Below, one piece after another: positions 34,356 through 44,059 of a stretch of 64,000 nucleotides of DNA. The stretch lies in NCBI RefSeq assembly GCF_030733265.1, contig NZ_JASHJI010000022.1, positions 1 through 64,000 of the forward strand, read 5' to 3'. This DNA is from Roseibium sp. MMSF_3412 (GTDB taxonomy: Bacteria; Pseudomonadota; Alphaproteobacteria; Rhizobiales; Stappiaceae). The translations under genes and the position numbers were made by a program. The number at the start of each line of letters is the position of its first letter. The first letter of the stretch is position 1. The notes under the pieces were generated by a model. The model was given only the letters and a program-made list of their open reading frames with translations. It had not been told where the DNA came from and ran no database searches.

Positions 34356-35918
34356 TCAGGTGTTGCGCCGCGTCAACGTCCGGAACATGCTGATGAGATC
34401 CGCGCCGCCGCTCACTTGTGCGAACACCGCGAAGGTCACAACCCCGGTCAGCACCAGGAGGCCGAGGCTGGCCGCACGGACGATCAGCCAGGATCCGGAC
34501 AGAGACGGTGCGAGAACAATGGCTGCAAAGTGAATGGCCACACCCATCAGCAGGCTCGCCAGCAGCACCAGAACCAGCCGCCGCAGAAGCGCGAAATCAG
34601 GAACAAAGTGGCCGCGCTGGTAAAGGACAATGATCAGAAGCCCCGTGTTGACCCAGCCTGCGATCGTCGTGGCAAGGGCGATGCCCACATGCTTGAAAAC
34701 GGGAAAAAGGGCAAGCGAAAGACAGACATTCACCGCCATGCCGACAGCGGCGAATTTCATCGGTGTTTTCGTGTCCTCCCGCGCGAAATAGCCGGGTGAG
34801 AAAACCTTGTTGAGCACGAATGCGGGCAGGCCGAAGGAAAATGCCATCAGCGCGGCTGCGGTTCCGTCAACGGCAGCGGCGTCGAAACGGACGCGCTGAA
34901 ACAGCACGGACACGATCTCGTGGGGAACGACGGCCAGCGCAACCGCGGCCGGCAGTGTCAGAACCAGGGAGATTTCGAGGGCGCGGTTGAGGCTTACCTG
35001 GTAGGCGCTGACCTCGCCGGCCCTTAGCTGCCGGGTCAGGCTGGGCAACAGAACGACGCCGATGCCGATGCCGATCACGCCGAGGGGAAGCTGGTAGAGG
35101 CGGTCTGCGAAATAGAGCATCGCGTTCGCACCGTCCTGCAGCGAGGCGATGATCGTTCCAACGGCGATGTTCAGCTGTGTGACCCCGCCTGCAATGATGC
35201 CGGGGACCCCGAGCACGAGCAGGCGTTTTGCGGATTTGGTGTAGCGGGGCCGGAACACCGGTATCCTGAACCCGAGCCGCTTCAGGTCGGCGATGACGAC
35301 CAGAAGCTGGACGATCCCGCCGAAGGTGACGCCGGCACTCAGGATAATGCCGAGTTCGGTGTTGTCCTCCACGCCTGCCGCCAGAACGCTGCCCAGAACG
35401 ATACTCATGACCACGTTCAGCATCACCGGTGCGAAGGCCGCGGCGGCAAAGCGCTGGTAGGTGTTCAGGATCCCGGCGAGGAAGGCCAGAAGCGACATGA
35501 AGATCAGGTACGGAAAAGCGATCCGCGCCATCAGGACGGTCAGGTCGAACTTGGCGCTGTCGGTGCTGAAGCCTGGTGCCAGACCCCAGACAACGAAGGG
35601 CATGAATATCTGTGCGAGCGCCGTCAGCGCGAGCAGGCAGAACAGCAGCGCAGCGCCGATTTCACCCGCAAAGCGCCTTGCGCCTTCATCGCCTTCTTCT
35701 TCGACCGCCCGGCCGAACAGGGGGATGAAGGCAGAGTTGAACGCGCCTTCGGCAAACAGCCTGCGGAACAGGTTCGGCAGGCGGAAGGCCACGGCAAAGG
35801 CGTCGGCGACGGGCCCGGTCCCGACAGCGGCAGCCAGGAGCACATCCCGCACGAAGCCGAGCACCCGGCTCAACATGGTCGCGCCGCCGACCGTCGTGAA
35901 GTTACGAACAAGGCTCAT
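34356..35918 (-). CDS. murJ: Lipid II flippase MurJ (MviN)
   Basis: 520 aa with about 14 hydrophobic helices. N-terminal signature MLSRVLGFVRDVLLAAAVGTGPVADAF and then FRLPNLFRRLFAEGAFNSAFIPLF, the central-cavity segment conserved in MurJ. It flips lipid-linked peptidoglycan precursor across the inner membrane. It begins 32 bases after glnD. Confidence 0.96.
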   Translation of the reverse strand: MSLVRNFTTVGGATMLSRVLGFVRDVLLAAAVGTGPVADAFAVAFRLPNLFRRLFAEGAFNSAFIPLFGRAVEEEGDEGARRFAGEIGAALLFCLLALTALAQIFMPFVVWGLAPGFSTDSAKFDLTVLMARIAFPYLIFMSLLAFLAGILNTYQRFAAAAFAPVMLNVVMSIVLGSVLAAGVEDNTELGIILSAGVTFGGIVQLLVVIADLKRLGFRIPVFRPRYTKSAKRLLVLGVPGIIAGGVTQLNIAVGTIIASLQDGANAMLYFADRLYQLPLGVIGIGIGVVLLPSLTRQLRAGEVSAYQVSLNRALEISLVLTLPAAVALAVVPHEIVSVLFQRVRFDAAAVDGTAAALMAFSFGLPAFVLNKVFSPGYFAREDTKTPMKFAAVGMAVNVCLSLALFPVFKHVGIALATTIAGWVNTGLLIIVLYQRGHFVPDFALLRRLVLVLLASLLMGVAIHFAAIVLAPSLSGSWLIVRAASLGLLVLTGVVTFAVFAQVSGGADLISMFRTLTRRNT

Positions 35919-35950
35919 TCAGGCGGCGCTCCCGGGAAAATGTGCAGCAT

Positions 35951-38785
35951 TCACGAGGCCTGACGCTGGACTTTTCTGGAGACCGGTGCGGCCGGATCAA
36001 GCTCAAGGCGGCCCTTCACGGCATCGGTGAGACGCTCGCGGATGATTTCCTGCCGCCCGATATTGGAGATCTTCTGGCCCGTCAGGTCAGTGACGTAAAA
36101 GACGTCGACGGCCTTTTCGCCGAAGGTCGAGATATGGGCCGAGCCGATATTGAGATTGAGCGTCGCGATGGAGCGTGTCAGGTCGTAGAGCAGTCCGGGC
36201 CTGTCGAGGCCGGAAATCTCCAGAACCGTGTATTCATCCGAAAGCGCGTTGTTGACCAGGATCTCGGTCGCCACCTTGAAGGCCTTCACCCGGCTTTTCA
36301 TCGAGTTTTTCTTGGTCACCGGTTCCGGAAGACGTTCGTCGCCTCTGAGTGTCGTCCGGATCAGCCGGGTGATCCGTTCGCCTCTGCGGCGTTCGTCGTC
36401 ATCGTCGGGCAATTCGCGGCCGATGAATATGGTGTCGAGCGCGTAACCGTCCGTTGTCGTGTCGATCTGTGCGTCGACGATATTTGCGCCGGTGGAAAAG
36501 CAGGCACCCGCGATGATGGACAGAAGGCGCGGGTGGTCGGGCGCCATGATATTCAGTTCGGTGACGCCCTCGAACGCGCGGGGAATGACATCGAAGGCAA
36601 GCCGTTTGCCGCCCTTGTCCGCCTTGCGCAGCAGTTCGGCGTGCGTCAGCAGCCGCTCCGGTTCGGTGCGAAGCCAATAGGCCGGGTAATGGCGCTTGAG
36701 ATAGGCGGTCCGGTCCTTCTTGCTCCAGTGTTCCAGCTTGGTCATCAGGTCGGTTTTGGCCGACTCGATCGCCTCGTTGTGGGACATCTTGGAGTGTCCG
36801 CCGGACAGGTGTGGTTCCGTGGCATAGAAGAGGGTTCTGAGAAGCTGACCCTTCCAGCCGTTGAAAACGCCGGGTCCGACGGCGCGGATGTCGGCGACGG
36901 TCAGGATCAACAACATCTTCAGCCGTTCCAGCGATTGAACGGTCTGGGCGAAATCCGTGATGGTCTTGCGGTCGTTCAGGTCGCGCGACTGCGCAATGGT
37001 GCTCATGTCGAGATGATGCTCGATCAGCCATGCGACCGTTTCGGTTTCCGCCTCGTTCAAGCCGAAGCGCGGGCAGATCTTGCGCGCAACCCGCGCACCG
37101 GCGACGGAGTGGTCCTCGGGCCGGCCCTTCGCGATATCGTGCAGGAACATCGCCACGTAGAGCACCTTGCGGTTCTGCAGGGTCAGGATCAGGTCCGTCG
37201 ACAGGGGGTGATCTTCTCCGGAATTCCCCCGCTCGATTTCCGCCAGCACCCCGATCGACCGGATCAGGTGCTCGTCGACCGTATAGTGATGATACATGTT
37301 GAACTGCATCATCGCGACGACCTTGCCGAAGTCGGGCACGAACCTGCCCAGAACCCCGGTCTCGTTCATCTTGCGCAGGATCGTTTCCGGCTTGTTGCGC
37401 GATGTCAGGATCGACAGGAACAGCCGGTTTGCCTCCGGGTCGTTCCTGAGGCTGCTGTCGACCAGCTTGAGCGAATGCCTGATCAGCCGCGTCAGCTTGG
37501 GGTGCAGGTAGTAATCGTGCTTTTCGGCGAGCTGGAAAACCCTGAGAAGATTCGCGGGAGCGGTTTCGAAGATCTTGTCATTGGTAACGTTCAGCCGGTT
37601 GTTTTCGACAATGAAGCCGGGCGCGCCTTTGACCGGCTTGACGGAATCGGTGACGCGGCCGCTGCGCAGGCGGCGCATCATGCCGGAAAATCCCTTGCCG
37701 CGCGGCTCCTTGACGTGCTCTTCCTCCAGCGCCGCGCAAATGATGCGGGTCAGGTCGCCGACATCCTTTGCAACAAGGAAATAGTGCTTCATGAAGCGTT
37801 CCACATCGCGCATGCCCGGATGCTGGGTGTAGCCGAGCCGGATTGCGATTTCGCGCTGGAATTCGAAGGCGAGCCTTTCCTCGGGACGTCCCGTCAGGAA
37901 GTGAAGATGGCAGCGCACTGCCCAGAGAAAGTCCTCCGACTTGGCGAACCGGGTATATTCGGACCGGGTCAGGACGCCTTTCTTGACCAGCTCTGACTGT
38001 TTGTCGACGCGGTAGTGGTATTTCGCGATCCAGAACAGCGTGTTGAGGTCGCGAAGTCCGCCCTTTCCTTCCTTGATGTTGGGTTCGACCAGGTAGCGTG
38101 ATGTGCCCTGCCGCCGGTGCCGCTCATCGCGCTCCAGCAGTTTCGCCGCGATGAATTCGGAGCTGGTTCCGTTAACGACATCTGTGCCGAAGCGTTTGAT
38201 GAGCTCATCGAAAAGGGGGGCGTCGCCCCAGATATGCCGGGCTTCCAGAACGGCGGTGCGGATCGTCATGTCGGATCGGCTGAGCCGGATGCATTCGTCC
38301 ACGTTCCGGGTTGCGTGGCCGACCTTGAAGCCCAGATCCCAGAGCATGTAAAGAATGTACTCGACGACCTGCTCACCCCAGGGCGTCTGCTTGTAGGGCA
38401 GGATGAACAGCAGATCGATATCAGATCCCGGAGCGAGCGTTCCACGCCCGTAGCCGCCCACGGCGGCGACCGACATGCGCTCGGCGGCGGAAGGGTTCTT
38501 GACCCGGTAGACATGCCTGACGGCGAAGTCATAGATCACGCGGATGAGCTCGTCCTGAACATGGGACAGGCGTGACGCGCAGAGCAGTCCGCCGCCGTCT
38601 TCATTCAGTTTTTCCTGTACGCGGTCGCGCGCCGTTTTCACTTCTGACTTCAGAAGGTTCAAGACGGTTGCCCTGACTTTGCTGTCCGATCCGTCGCCGT
38701 CGGTGTCGCCTGTAAGTGCGGTCAGGCGGGAGCGGAGATCATCCGCATCGATCAGTCCGGCGAGTTCTTCCTGGCTGGGGTGCAT
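35951..38785 (-). CDS. glnD: Bifunctional PII uridylyltransferase / uridylyl-removing enzyme
   Basis: 944 aa, full length. The nucleotidyltransferase site GGYGRGTLAPGSDIDLLF (about 110-127) carries the GS-DxD motif. A helical linker leads to the HD hydrolase (MFLHDIAKGRPEDHSVAGA, about 530-550). Two C-terminal ACT domains (about 730-800 and 845-920, the second with LEISGLDRPGLLYDLTRSI) sense glutamine. GlnD modifies PII proteins, and thereby controls nitrogen assimilation through GlnE and NtrB. First gene of the glnD-murJ-trpS operon. Confidence 0.97.
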   Translation of the reverse strand: MHPSQEELAGLIDADDLRSRLTALTGDTDGDGSDSKVRATVLNLLKSEVKTARDRVQEKLNEDGGGLLCASRLSHVQDELIRVIYDFAVRHVYRVKNPSAAERMSVAAVGGYGRGTLAPGSDIDLLFILPYKQTPWGEQVVEYILYMLWDLGFKVGHATRNVDECIRLSRSDMTIRTAVLEARHIWGDAPLFDELIKRFGTDVVNGTSSEFIAAKLLERDERHRRQGTSRYLVEPNIKEGKGGLRDLNTLFWIAKYHYRVDKQSELVKKGVLTRSEYTRFAKSEDFLWAVRCHLHFLTGRPEERLAFEFQREIAIRLGYTQHPGMRDVERFMKHYFLVAKDVGDLTRIICAALEEEHVKEPRGKGFSGMMRRLRSGRVTDSVKPVKGAPGFIVENNRLNVTNDKIFETAPANLLRVFQLAEKHDYYLHPKLTRLIRHSLKLVDSSLRNDPEANRLFLSILTSRNKPETILRKMNETGVLGRFVPDFGKVVAMMQFNMYHHYTVDEHLIRSIGVLAEIERGNSGEDHPLSTDLILTLQNRKVLYVAMFLHDIAKGRPEDHSVAGARVARKICPRFGLNEAETETVAWLIEHHLDMSTIAQSRDLNDRKTITDFAQTVQSLERLKMLLILTVADIRAVGPGVFNGWKGQLLRTLFYATEPHLSGGHSKMSHNEAIESAKTDLMTKLEHWSKKDRTAYLKRHYPAYWLRTEPERLLTHAELLRKADKGGKRLAFDVIPRAFEGVTELNIMAPDHPRLLSIIAGACFSTGANIVDAQIDTTTDGYALDTIFIGRELPDDDDERRRGERITRLIRTTLRGDERLPEPVTKKNSMKSRVKAFKVATEILVNNALSDEYTVLEISGLDRPGLLYDLTRSIATLNLNIGSAHISTFGEKAVDVFYVTDLTGQKISNIGRQEIIRERLTDAVKGRLELDPAAPVSRKVQRQAS

Positions 38786-38988
38786 TGTTTTGTCGGCAAT
38801 CCGTTCGGCAAATCAGAAGGTCAGGTTGGGTTTCGAGTGCTGGTTATATAGGGATCGCACCATAAGGACACGTAAAACTGAAAACACTGCTGCCGTTTGG
38901 GAAAACTTGCCCGCTTCGGTGTTCGGCATTCGTGTCGCGGAGTGTTTTGCAACCGGTTTTTGCGGCCTCTGCGCCAATGCGATCCGGT

Positions 38989-39360
38989 TCAGACGTCGTC
39001 TTTCGCTGCCGCTACGCGGAGCTGATGCAGAAGTCCGGCGAGCGAGTCTTCCGACAGGACCTCGATTTTCAGGGCGAGCTGGTTGGCAAGTTCGGTGGCC
39101 TTGGGATGCATCCCCGCCGTGTCGATGGTGATCCGCGGGTCAGAGAGTTCCGCAAGACGCTGGATCTCTTCCGCTTCATCCCAGATGACGTTGAAATAGG
39201 TGATGATCCTCTGCACCAGAAACCAGGTCGGCTTGCCTCTCTTGCCGTGTTCGAGCGCTGAAAGATAAGCGCTGGAGACGGAAAGCGCTGCTGCCATTTC
39301 CTTCAGGGAGACGCCTCTTTTTGCCCTGAGTTCCCGAATTTTTGCCCCTAGCGGTGTCAC
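38989..39360 (-). CDS. XRE-family HTH transcriptional regulator
   Basis: 123 aa from GTG 39360, with GAAGG upstream; a much longer open frame continues through the Smr gene antisense of its reading frame and is not used. It starts TPLGAKIRELRAKRGVSLKEMAAALSVSSAYLSALEHGKRGKPTW in type: a Cro/CI helix-turn-helix at about residues 5-60. The remaining helical part is unassigned. It lies four bases after the Smr gene, in an operon timA-like-mltA-smr-HTH. Targets unknown. Confidence 0.85.
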   Translation of the reverse strand: MTPLGAKIRELRAKRGVSLKEMAAALSVSSAYLSALEHGKRGKPTWFLVQRIITYFNVIWDEAEEIQRLAELSDPRITIDTAGMHPKATELANQLALKIEVLSEDSLAGLLHQLRVAAAKDDV

Positions 39361-39364
39361 GGTT

Positions 39365-39934
39365 CTACCTTCTTTTACGGATCCGCACGTAGAGCGCCCC
39401 CGCTCCACCGTGGCTCGCATGGGCTTCCTCATAGCCCAGGACCACCGAACGCATATCCGGCATGGCAAGCCATTGAGGCACCATTCTGCGTAAAATCCCG
39501 CGTTCGTCCATATAGGCGTGGCCCGGCCCCCCGCCTTTGCCGGTGATAACCAACACAACTTTGTGACTGCTGGCCTGCGCCTGGTAGAGAAATCCGCGCA
39601 GCCGGTCATGCGCCTGGAATTGCGTCAGGCCGTGCAGGTCGATCCGCGCATCGATCGCACGGACACCTTTGACGATCTTCCTGCGATACCGGGTTTCCAG
39701 CTGATGAAGGGGAAGCAGGTCGGGGGTTTTCTTTTCCGGTGCGGGTGCCTTGATGGCCGTCGCCGTCGGGGCCGATTTCACCGCCGTGCGCGGTTTGTCT
39801 TTCTTGTTGCTCTCAAGGTCCGCCTCCAGAAGCCGGACCCGATCCGGATCAAGCGGTGTGAGCGTTTTTGCGACCTTGCCCCAGAGCTCCCGGTCTTCAG
39901 GTGACAGGCTGCCCTTTTTCCCCCTTTTCGTCAT
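39365..39934 (-). CDS. Smr-domain (MutS2 C-terminal-like) protein
   Basis: 189 aa. A charged N-terminal half with Lys-rich low complexity is followed by an Smr domain (about 95-185) with LHGLTQFQAHDRLRGFL, the glycine loop VITGKGGG, and LRRMVPQWL. Smr domains have nuclease or RNA/DNA-binding activity; stand-alone proteins of this type occur after mltA in many Rhizobiales. It begins three bases after mltA ends. Confidence 0.9.
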   Translation of the reverse strand: MTKRGKKGSLSPEDRELWGKVAKTLTPLDPDRVRLLEADLESNKKDKPRTAVKSAPTATAIKAPAPEKKTPDLLPLHQLETRYRRKIVKGVRAIDARIDLHGLTQFQAHDRLRGFLYQAQASSHKVVLVITGKGGGPGHAYMDERGILRRMVPQWLAMPDMRSVVLGYEEAHASHGGAGALYVRIRKRR

Positions 39935-39937
39935 CGG

Positions 39938-41164
39938 TCAGTCCGTCATTGCTTGCGGGTCCGGACGTACCGGATCCGGCACAAGAACAGTGAACGTCGC
40001 CTCGTGCCGAATGTCACCGGCAATCCGGCCGGCTCTGTCACCGGACCCTGTGAAGATATCGCCGCGCGCACGACCCCTGATGGCCGAGCCGGTGTCGTCC
40101 GCGATCATCAGCCTTGAAAAGTTCCGTCCGCTCCCGTCCGGGTCCTTGAAACCGGCCTCGACGAAAACAAAGGCGCCATATGGAAGATACGCCGGGTCGA
40201 TCGCCAGGCTGCGGCCGGCAACCAGAGGCAGGCCTGCCGCTCCGACAGGGCCGTCATCCGGTCCGGCCTCCAGAACCTCGCGAAAGAAAATGTAAGACCG
40301 GTTTTCGCCAAAGAGTGCATCGCGCCTTTCCGCGTTCTCGGAAAGCCACGATCTGAGACCCGCCATGGTGAAGTCCTCCGGCGTGCCCTCGCCGCGCTGA
40401 ACGAGAAGCTTTCCGATACCGGTATAGGGATGCCCGGTCTTGCCTGCATAGCCGACACGCATCACGCTGCCGTCAGTCAGGCGCAGTCGCGCCGAGCCCT
40501 GCACGTGGATGAAATAGGCGTCGACCGGGTCAGAGAGCCAGACCAGTTCCAGGTTTTCGTCGTCGAGCGCACCGGCCATGATGCCGGCCCGGTCCGGCAA
40601 TTCCGAAAACCCGTTGGCTGTTCGGCGACCGTGGCTGATCTCCGGCGGCCATCCGGCCGGCCTGGTTTCCGCCGCGATTGCCTCCAGGCCCTCCGGTTTG
40701 CGGTGAAGCGGGAAGGAAAAGTCGTCCGTCCGGTTGCGCGAGGCGGTCACTTCCGGCTCAAAATACCCGGTCACGAAACCCGGACCGGTGATGCGGTGCG
40801 CGGTAAACCGGGTCTCGAAGAACTGCCGGGCGGCGTCAGGTGTTGCAATGCCCGGATCGGCGGCCGCGTGGCAGAGGGCCTTCAGATTTGCAGGTTCGTG
40901 GCCGGAAAGGCCGGTTGAACCGAAGGCACCGGGTTTGCTGCAGAACCGCTGGAATGCGGCGAGTGCCTTGTGATGATCGTCGTCTTCCCAACCGGCAAGA
41001 TCACTGAAATCGATTTTCTTCAAGTGATCGGGAAGTCCCGGGCTTTGCGGTGTGGCCATGGCGGCTCCTGCAAAGAAAAGCGGCGCGGCCAGTGCCGCGC
41101 CTCTCAAACAGATGGAAAACCGGCGAAGAACGGTGCCCCTCGCCCACCGGTTCGTTCGCGTCAT
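39938..41164 (-). CDS. mltA: Membrane-bound lytic murein transglycosylase A
   Basis: 408 aa from ATG 41164; a GTG two codons earlier overlaps the upstream stop (GTGA), and either start is coupled to it. A signal peptide runs to about ATA/AMA (residue 38); there is no lipobox Cys, so it is periplasmic rather than a lipoprotein. MltA and 3D domains show GPGFVTGYFEPEV, FIHVQGSARLRL and the catalytic-Asp end SRLMIADDTGSAIRG with RGDIFTGSG. It cleaves glycan strands to 1,6-anhydro ends. Confidence 0.94.
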   Translation of the reverse strand: MTRTNRWARGTVLRRFSICLRGAALAAPLFFAGAAMATPQSPGLPDHLKKIDFSDLAGWEDDDHHKALAAFQRFCSKPGAFGSTGLSGHEPANLKALCHAAADPGIATPDAARQFFETRFTAHRITGPGFVTGYFEPEVTASRNRTDDFSFPLHRKPEGLEAIAAETRPAGWPPEISHGRRTANGFSELPDRAGIMAGALDDENLELVWLSDPVDAYFIHVQGSARLRLTDGSVMRVGYAGKTGHPYTGIGKLLVQRGEGTPEDFTMAGLRSWLSENAERRDALFGENRSYIFFREVLEAGPDDGPVGAAGLPLVAGRSLAIDPAYLPYGAFVFVEAGFKDPDGSGRNFSRLMIADDTGSAIRGRARGDIFTGSGDRAGRIAGDIRHEATFTVLVPDPVRPDPQAMTD

Positions 41165-41166
41165 TG

Positions 41167-41889
41167 TCACTCGGCGGATTCGGTCGCGACCAGTTTCCAG
41201 TTCGGATCACGCGAATTGGTGTCGCGCGCGAAGGTCCAGATATCGACCACCTCGGTAACTTTCGCCGGATCGCCGTCCACGACTTCACCGGCCTTGTCGC
41301 GCGTTGCGGAAATCAGCTGGCTGTGGATCTTGACCGTCACCTGGGCAACCGATCCCTTGAGGGCTGCCTCGACGATTTCCGACTTGTCGATGCCGACAAA
41401 TGTCGACTCGATCGTCTCGCCGCGCTTTTCCCGGTCGTCGATTGCGCCAACGAAACCGTCAAAGACCTCCGGTGACAGGAGATTCTTGAGAGCTTTCTTG
41501 TCGCCGTCGGCGAAGGCCATCACGATCATCTCGTAGGCTGCGCGCGCACCGCCGAGAAACTCACTCGGTTCAAAGCTGCGGTCGACGGACAGGATCTGTT
41601 TCAGGGCGCTGTTGAGCGCGGAGCCTTCCGGAGCGACCTTGTCGATCACCACATCACCGCCCTGAGCCTGTTCCGGCATCATGTCGGCGGGCTGGTCGCC
41701 CTGGTTGGGCAGCGGAATGACATTGTCCTGGCCGTTGGGCTGTTCGTTCGTCTGTTCCGGCTTGGAATAGGGGTCGAAAGGTGGCCGCTCGTTGCCGGTG
41801 CGTTTGCCGAGAACGGATCTCAGTCTGAACAGGATAAAAACAGCAAGTCCCATGAGGACGAGATTCAGTGGGTCGAAAATTTCATTCAT
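41167..41889 (-). CDS. Tim44/TimA-like domain membrane protein
   Basis: 240 aa. One N-terminal TM (about residues 7-25, NLVLMGLAVFILFRL), a Pro/Gln/Asn-rich linker to about 90, then a Tim44-like domain (about 95-238, with FEPSEFLGGARAAYEMIVMAFADGDKKALKNLLSPEVFDGF). In mitochondria Tim44 couples the import channel to Hsp70; the bacterial role is unclear. The gene starts the cluster with mltA, overlapping it. In other alphaproteobacteria it is typically near fxsA and secB; here fxsA is divergent and secB is 24 kb away. Confidence 0.9.
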   Translation of the reverse strand: MNEIFDPLNLVLMGLAVFILFRLRSVLGKRTGNERPPFDPYSKPEQTNEQPNGQDNVIPLPNQGDQPADMMPEQAQGGDVVIDKVAPEGSALNSALKQILSVDRSFEPSEFLGGARAAYEMIVMAFADGDKKALKNLLSPEVFDGFVGAIDDREKRGETIESTFVGIDKSEIVEAALKGSVAQVTVKIHSQLISATRDKAGEVVDGDPAKVTEVVDIWTFARDTNSRDPNWKLVATESAE

Positions 41890-42268
41890 CTTACGTTCCG
41901 GCTACCCTTTGGAGGCATTTCAAGCCGCCTCTTGCATGTTCAGCTGAAAGCTGCCTGCTCTCGATATCTGTTACCACCTTATTTAGGGGGCTCTTGAACC
42001 AGCATCCAGACCCGAGGGCAAGACTGAAATTTCTGCAATGGTTATCTTTCCTGCGCGCGCCTGCTCGCATTTTTGTGATCGAATGTCTACGTTAGGCGAG
42101 GTCATGCCCTCATGAAAGGGGCCGGAACATCGCGGCAAACGCGGCTCTGATCCTTGAAAATCAAAGGGATTCCTGCCGATTCGCGCCTCGTATCCAGCCA
42201 GGTTCATACATACCGGCCCATTGCATGGGAACATGACCTGAAACAACTTATCAGACGATGGAGGTCCC
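41890..42268. other. Divergent intergenic region between the Tim44-like gene and fxsA
   Basis: 379 bases without a convincing gene. Short frames in both directions have no ribosome site or family likeness. An AT-richer stretch around 41955-41990 may hold promoter elements for one or both genes. No clear operator, terminator or RNA was seen. The fxsA ribosome site GGAGG is at 42260-42264. Confidence 0.6.
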
Positions 42269-42790
42269 GTGGGACTTTATATCATTGCCGCACTTATTTT
42301 GCTGCCCCTGATTGAAATTGCGGTTTTCATCTGGGTCGGCGGACTGATCGGCGTGCTGCCAACCATTCTGCTGACAGTCATTACGGCGATGGCAGGCACG
42401 ATCATGCTGCGCCAGCAGGGGCTGTCGCTGCTCATGCGCATGCAGAGCGAACTGGATGCCGGGCGCGCACCTGGCAACGAGGTCATGCAGGGTGCAATGA
42501 TTGTTCTGGCGAGTATCCTCCTGCTGATCCCCGGTTTTGTGACCGACGCGATCGGGCTGCTCCTGTTCATTCCACCGGTTCGCTCGGCGCTGGCGAACTT
42601 TATCGTGTCCCGGTCGAACGTGGTGATCGTTCAGGGCGGTGCGGCCCATGGCCGGCGTGACGACCATGTTGTCGACCTTGACCAGGGCGACTGGTCTGAA
42701 AAGGAAGAGCCCGGTGCCGACACAGCGTCTGGGGGCGGTCAGCCGAAAATCAGCCCGTGGCGCGACGGGCCCGACGACGCGAAGTCCTGA
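42269..42790 (+). CDS. fxsA: FxsA family membrane protein
   Basis: 173 aa, GTG start with GGAGG upstream. FxsA proteins were named for suppressing phage F exclusion of T7 in E. coli when overproduced. Hydrophobic helices are at about residues 3-28, 30-48 and 78-98, with PLIEIAVFIWVGGLIG and ILLLIPGFVTDAIGLLLFIPPVR as family marks. The hydrophilic tail (about 110-173) is variable and His/Asp-rich. Confidence 0.93.
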   Translation: MGLYIIAALILLPLIEIAVFIWVGGLIGVLPTILLTVITAMAGTIMLRQQGLSLLMRMQSELDAGRAPGNEVMQGAMIVLASILLLIPGFVTDAIGLLLFIPPVRSALANFIVSRSNVVIVQGGAAHGRRDDHVVDLDQGDWSEKEEPGADTASGGGQPKISPWRDGPDDAKS

Positions 42791-42909
42791 CGCGGCAACA
42801 GCAGGGTCACTAAAACGTGACATGGGCTGTATGCGTAATATTTACCAGTTGAGGTTACGTCTGACCTTCTGTTTGCGGTGAAAACCGCCTGGAACGGAAG
42901 GTTCGAACC

Positions 42910-43941
42910 ATGGGATCCGCGCGCGTCGACTGGGTCGATACGGCCAAGGGCATCTGCATTATCTTCGTCGTGATGATGCACTCGGTACTCGGCGTCGAGG
43001 CCGCTGCCGGTGAAACCGGCTGGATGCACGCCGTCGTTGCCTTTGCAGCTCCGTTCCGCATGCCGGACTTCTTCCTGATCTCGGGCCTGTTCCTCGCCAA
43101 CGTGATCACGCGCGACTGGAAGCTCTATCTCGACCGCAAGGTTGTTCATTTCGCCTATTTCTACGTTCTCTGGATGACAATCCAGTTCGCCGTCAAGGCA
43201 CCCATTTTCGTCGGCGACATGGGCACCATGGGCACGCTGGAGTTCTATTTCCTGAGCTTCATCCAGCCTTTCGGCACCTTGTGGTTCATCTACATGCTGC
43301 CGGTCTTTTTCGTCGTCTGCAAACTTGCGCATGACTACCGCGTGCCCTGGCAGCTGATGCTTGCCGTCGGTGCCCTCCTGCAGATCGCGCCGATCCATAC
43401 CGGTCTTCTTCTGGTCGATGAATTCGCTTCCCGCTTCGTCTATTTCTACGCCGGCTACATCTTCGCGCCGCAAATCTTCCAGCTCGCCGACTGGGCGCGC
43501 GAACGCATCGGCGTGAGCGCCGCCTATCTCATCGGCTGGGGTGTCGTGAACGGCGGTCTTGTTTATCTCGGCTGGGCGCATCTGCCGCTGATCGCCCTTG
43601 CGCTGGGCGCAGCCGGCGCCGGTGCCATCATCCTGACCAGCGCGCTCATCGTGAAGTTGGGCAGCCTGGGCTTCCTGCGCCATTTCGGCGAGAACTCCAT
43701 CGTCATCTACCTGGCGTTCTTTTTTCCGATGGGCGTGACCCGCGTCATTCTCTTGAAACTCGGTTTCCTCGACATTGGCACGGCATCGCTGATCGTCACC
43801 GCCATTGCCTGCGTCAGCCCGATGATCCTTTACTGGATCATTGCGAAAACCAATCTCGGCTGGTTCCTGTTCAAACGCCCTGAATGGGCCTATCTCGGCG
43901 GCACCTTCGGCCGCAAGCGCGCACCGCAAGCGGCGGAGTGA
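42910..43941 (+). CDS. Acyltransferase family 3 membrane protein
   Basis: 343 aa with about ten hydrophobic helices. The opening RVDWVDTAKGICIIFVVMMHS, with the catalytic-type His, and FRMPDFFLISGLFLA are typical of the NodX/OpgC/OafA superfamily that O-acylates cell-surface sugars. The substrate is unknown. It stands alone, with GGAAGG upstream of the start. Confidence 0.9.
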   Translation: MGSARVDWVDTAKGICIIFVVMMHSVLGVEAAAGETGWMHAVVAFAAPFRMPDFFLISGLFLANVITRDWKLYLDRKVVHFAYFYVLWMTIQFAVKAPIFVGDMGTMGTLEFYFLSFIQPFGTLWFIYMLPVFFVVCKLAHDYRVPWQLMLAVGALLQIAPIHTGLLLVDEFASRFVYFYAGYIFAPQIFQLADWARERIGVSAAYLIGWGVVNGGLVYLGWAHLPLIALALGAAGAGAIILTSALIVKLGSLGFLRHFGENSIVIYLAFFFPMGVTRVILLKLGFLDIGTASLIVTAIACVSPMILYWIIAKTNLGWFLFKRPEWAYLGGTFGRKRAPQAAE

Positions 43942-44059
43942 CAGGAAACGTCGGGAATTGTTCCTTTAGGACTTTCCTGGAAATCCGCAGACGGATAGGG
44001 TGCCTGACGTTGGGAGAGCTCAGGCCTCCCGCCCCTACCCTTTGGCGGAAATTCAGAAA

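Noticed and set aside
35942..37996. 684-aa open frame on the plus strand opposite glnD
   Set aside because: High GC gives long antisense frames; the minus strand encodes full-length GlnD with NT, HD and ACT domains.
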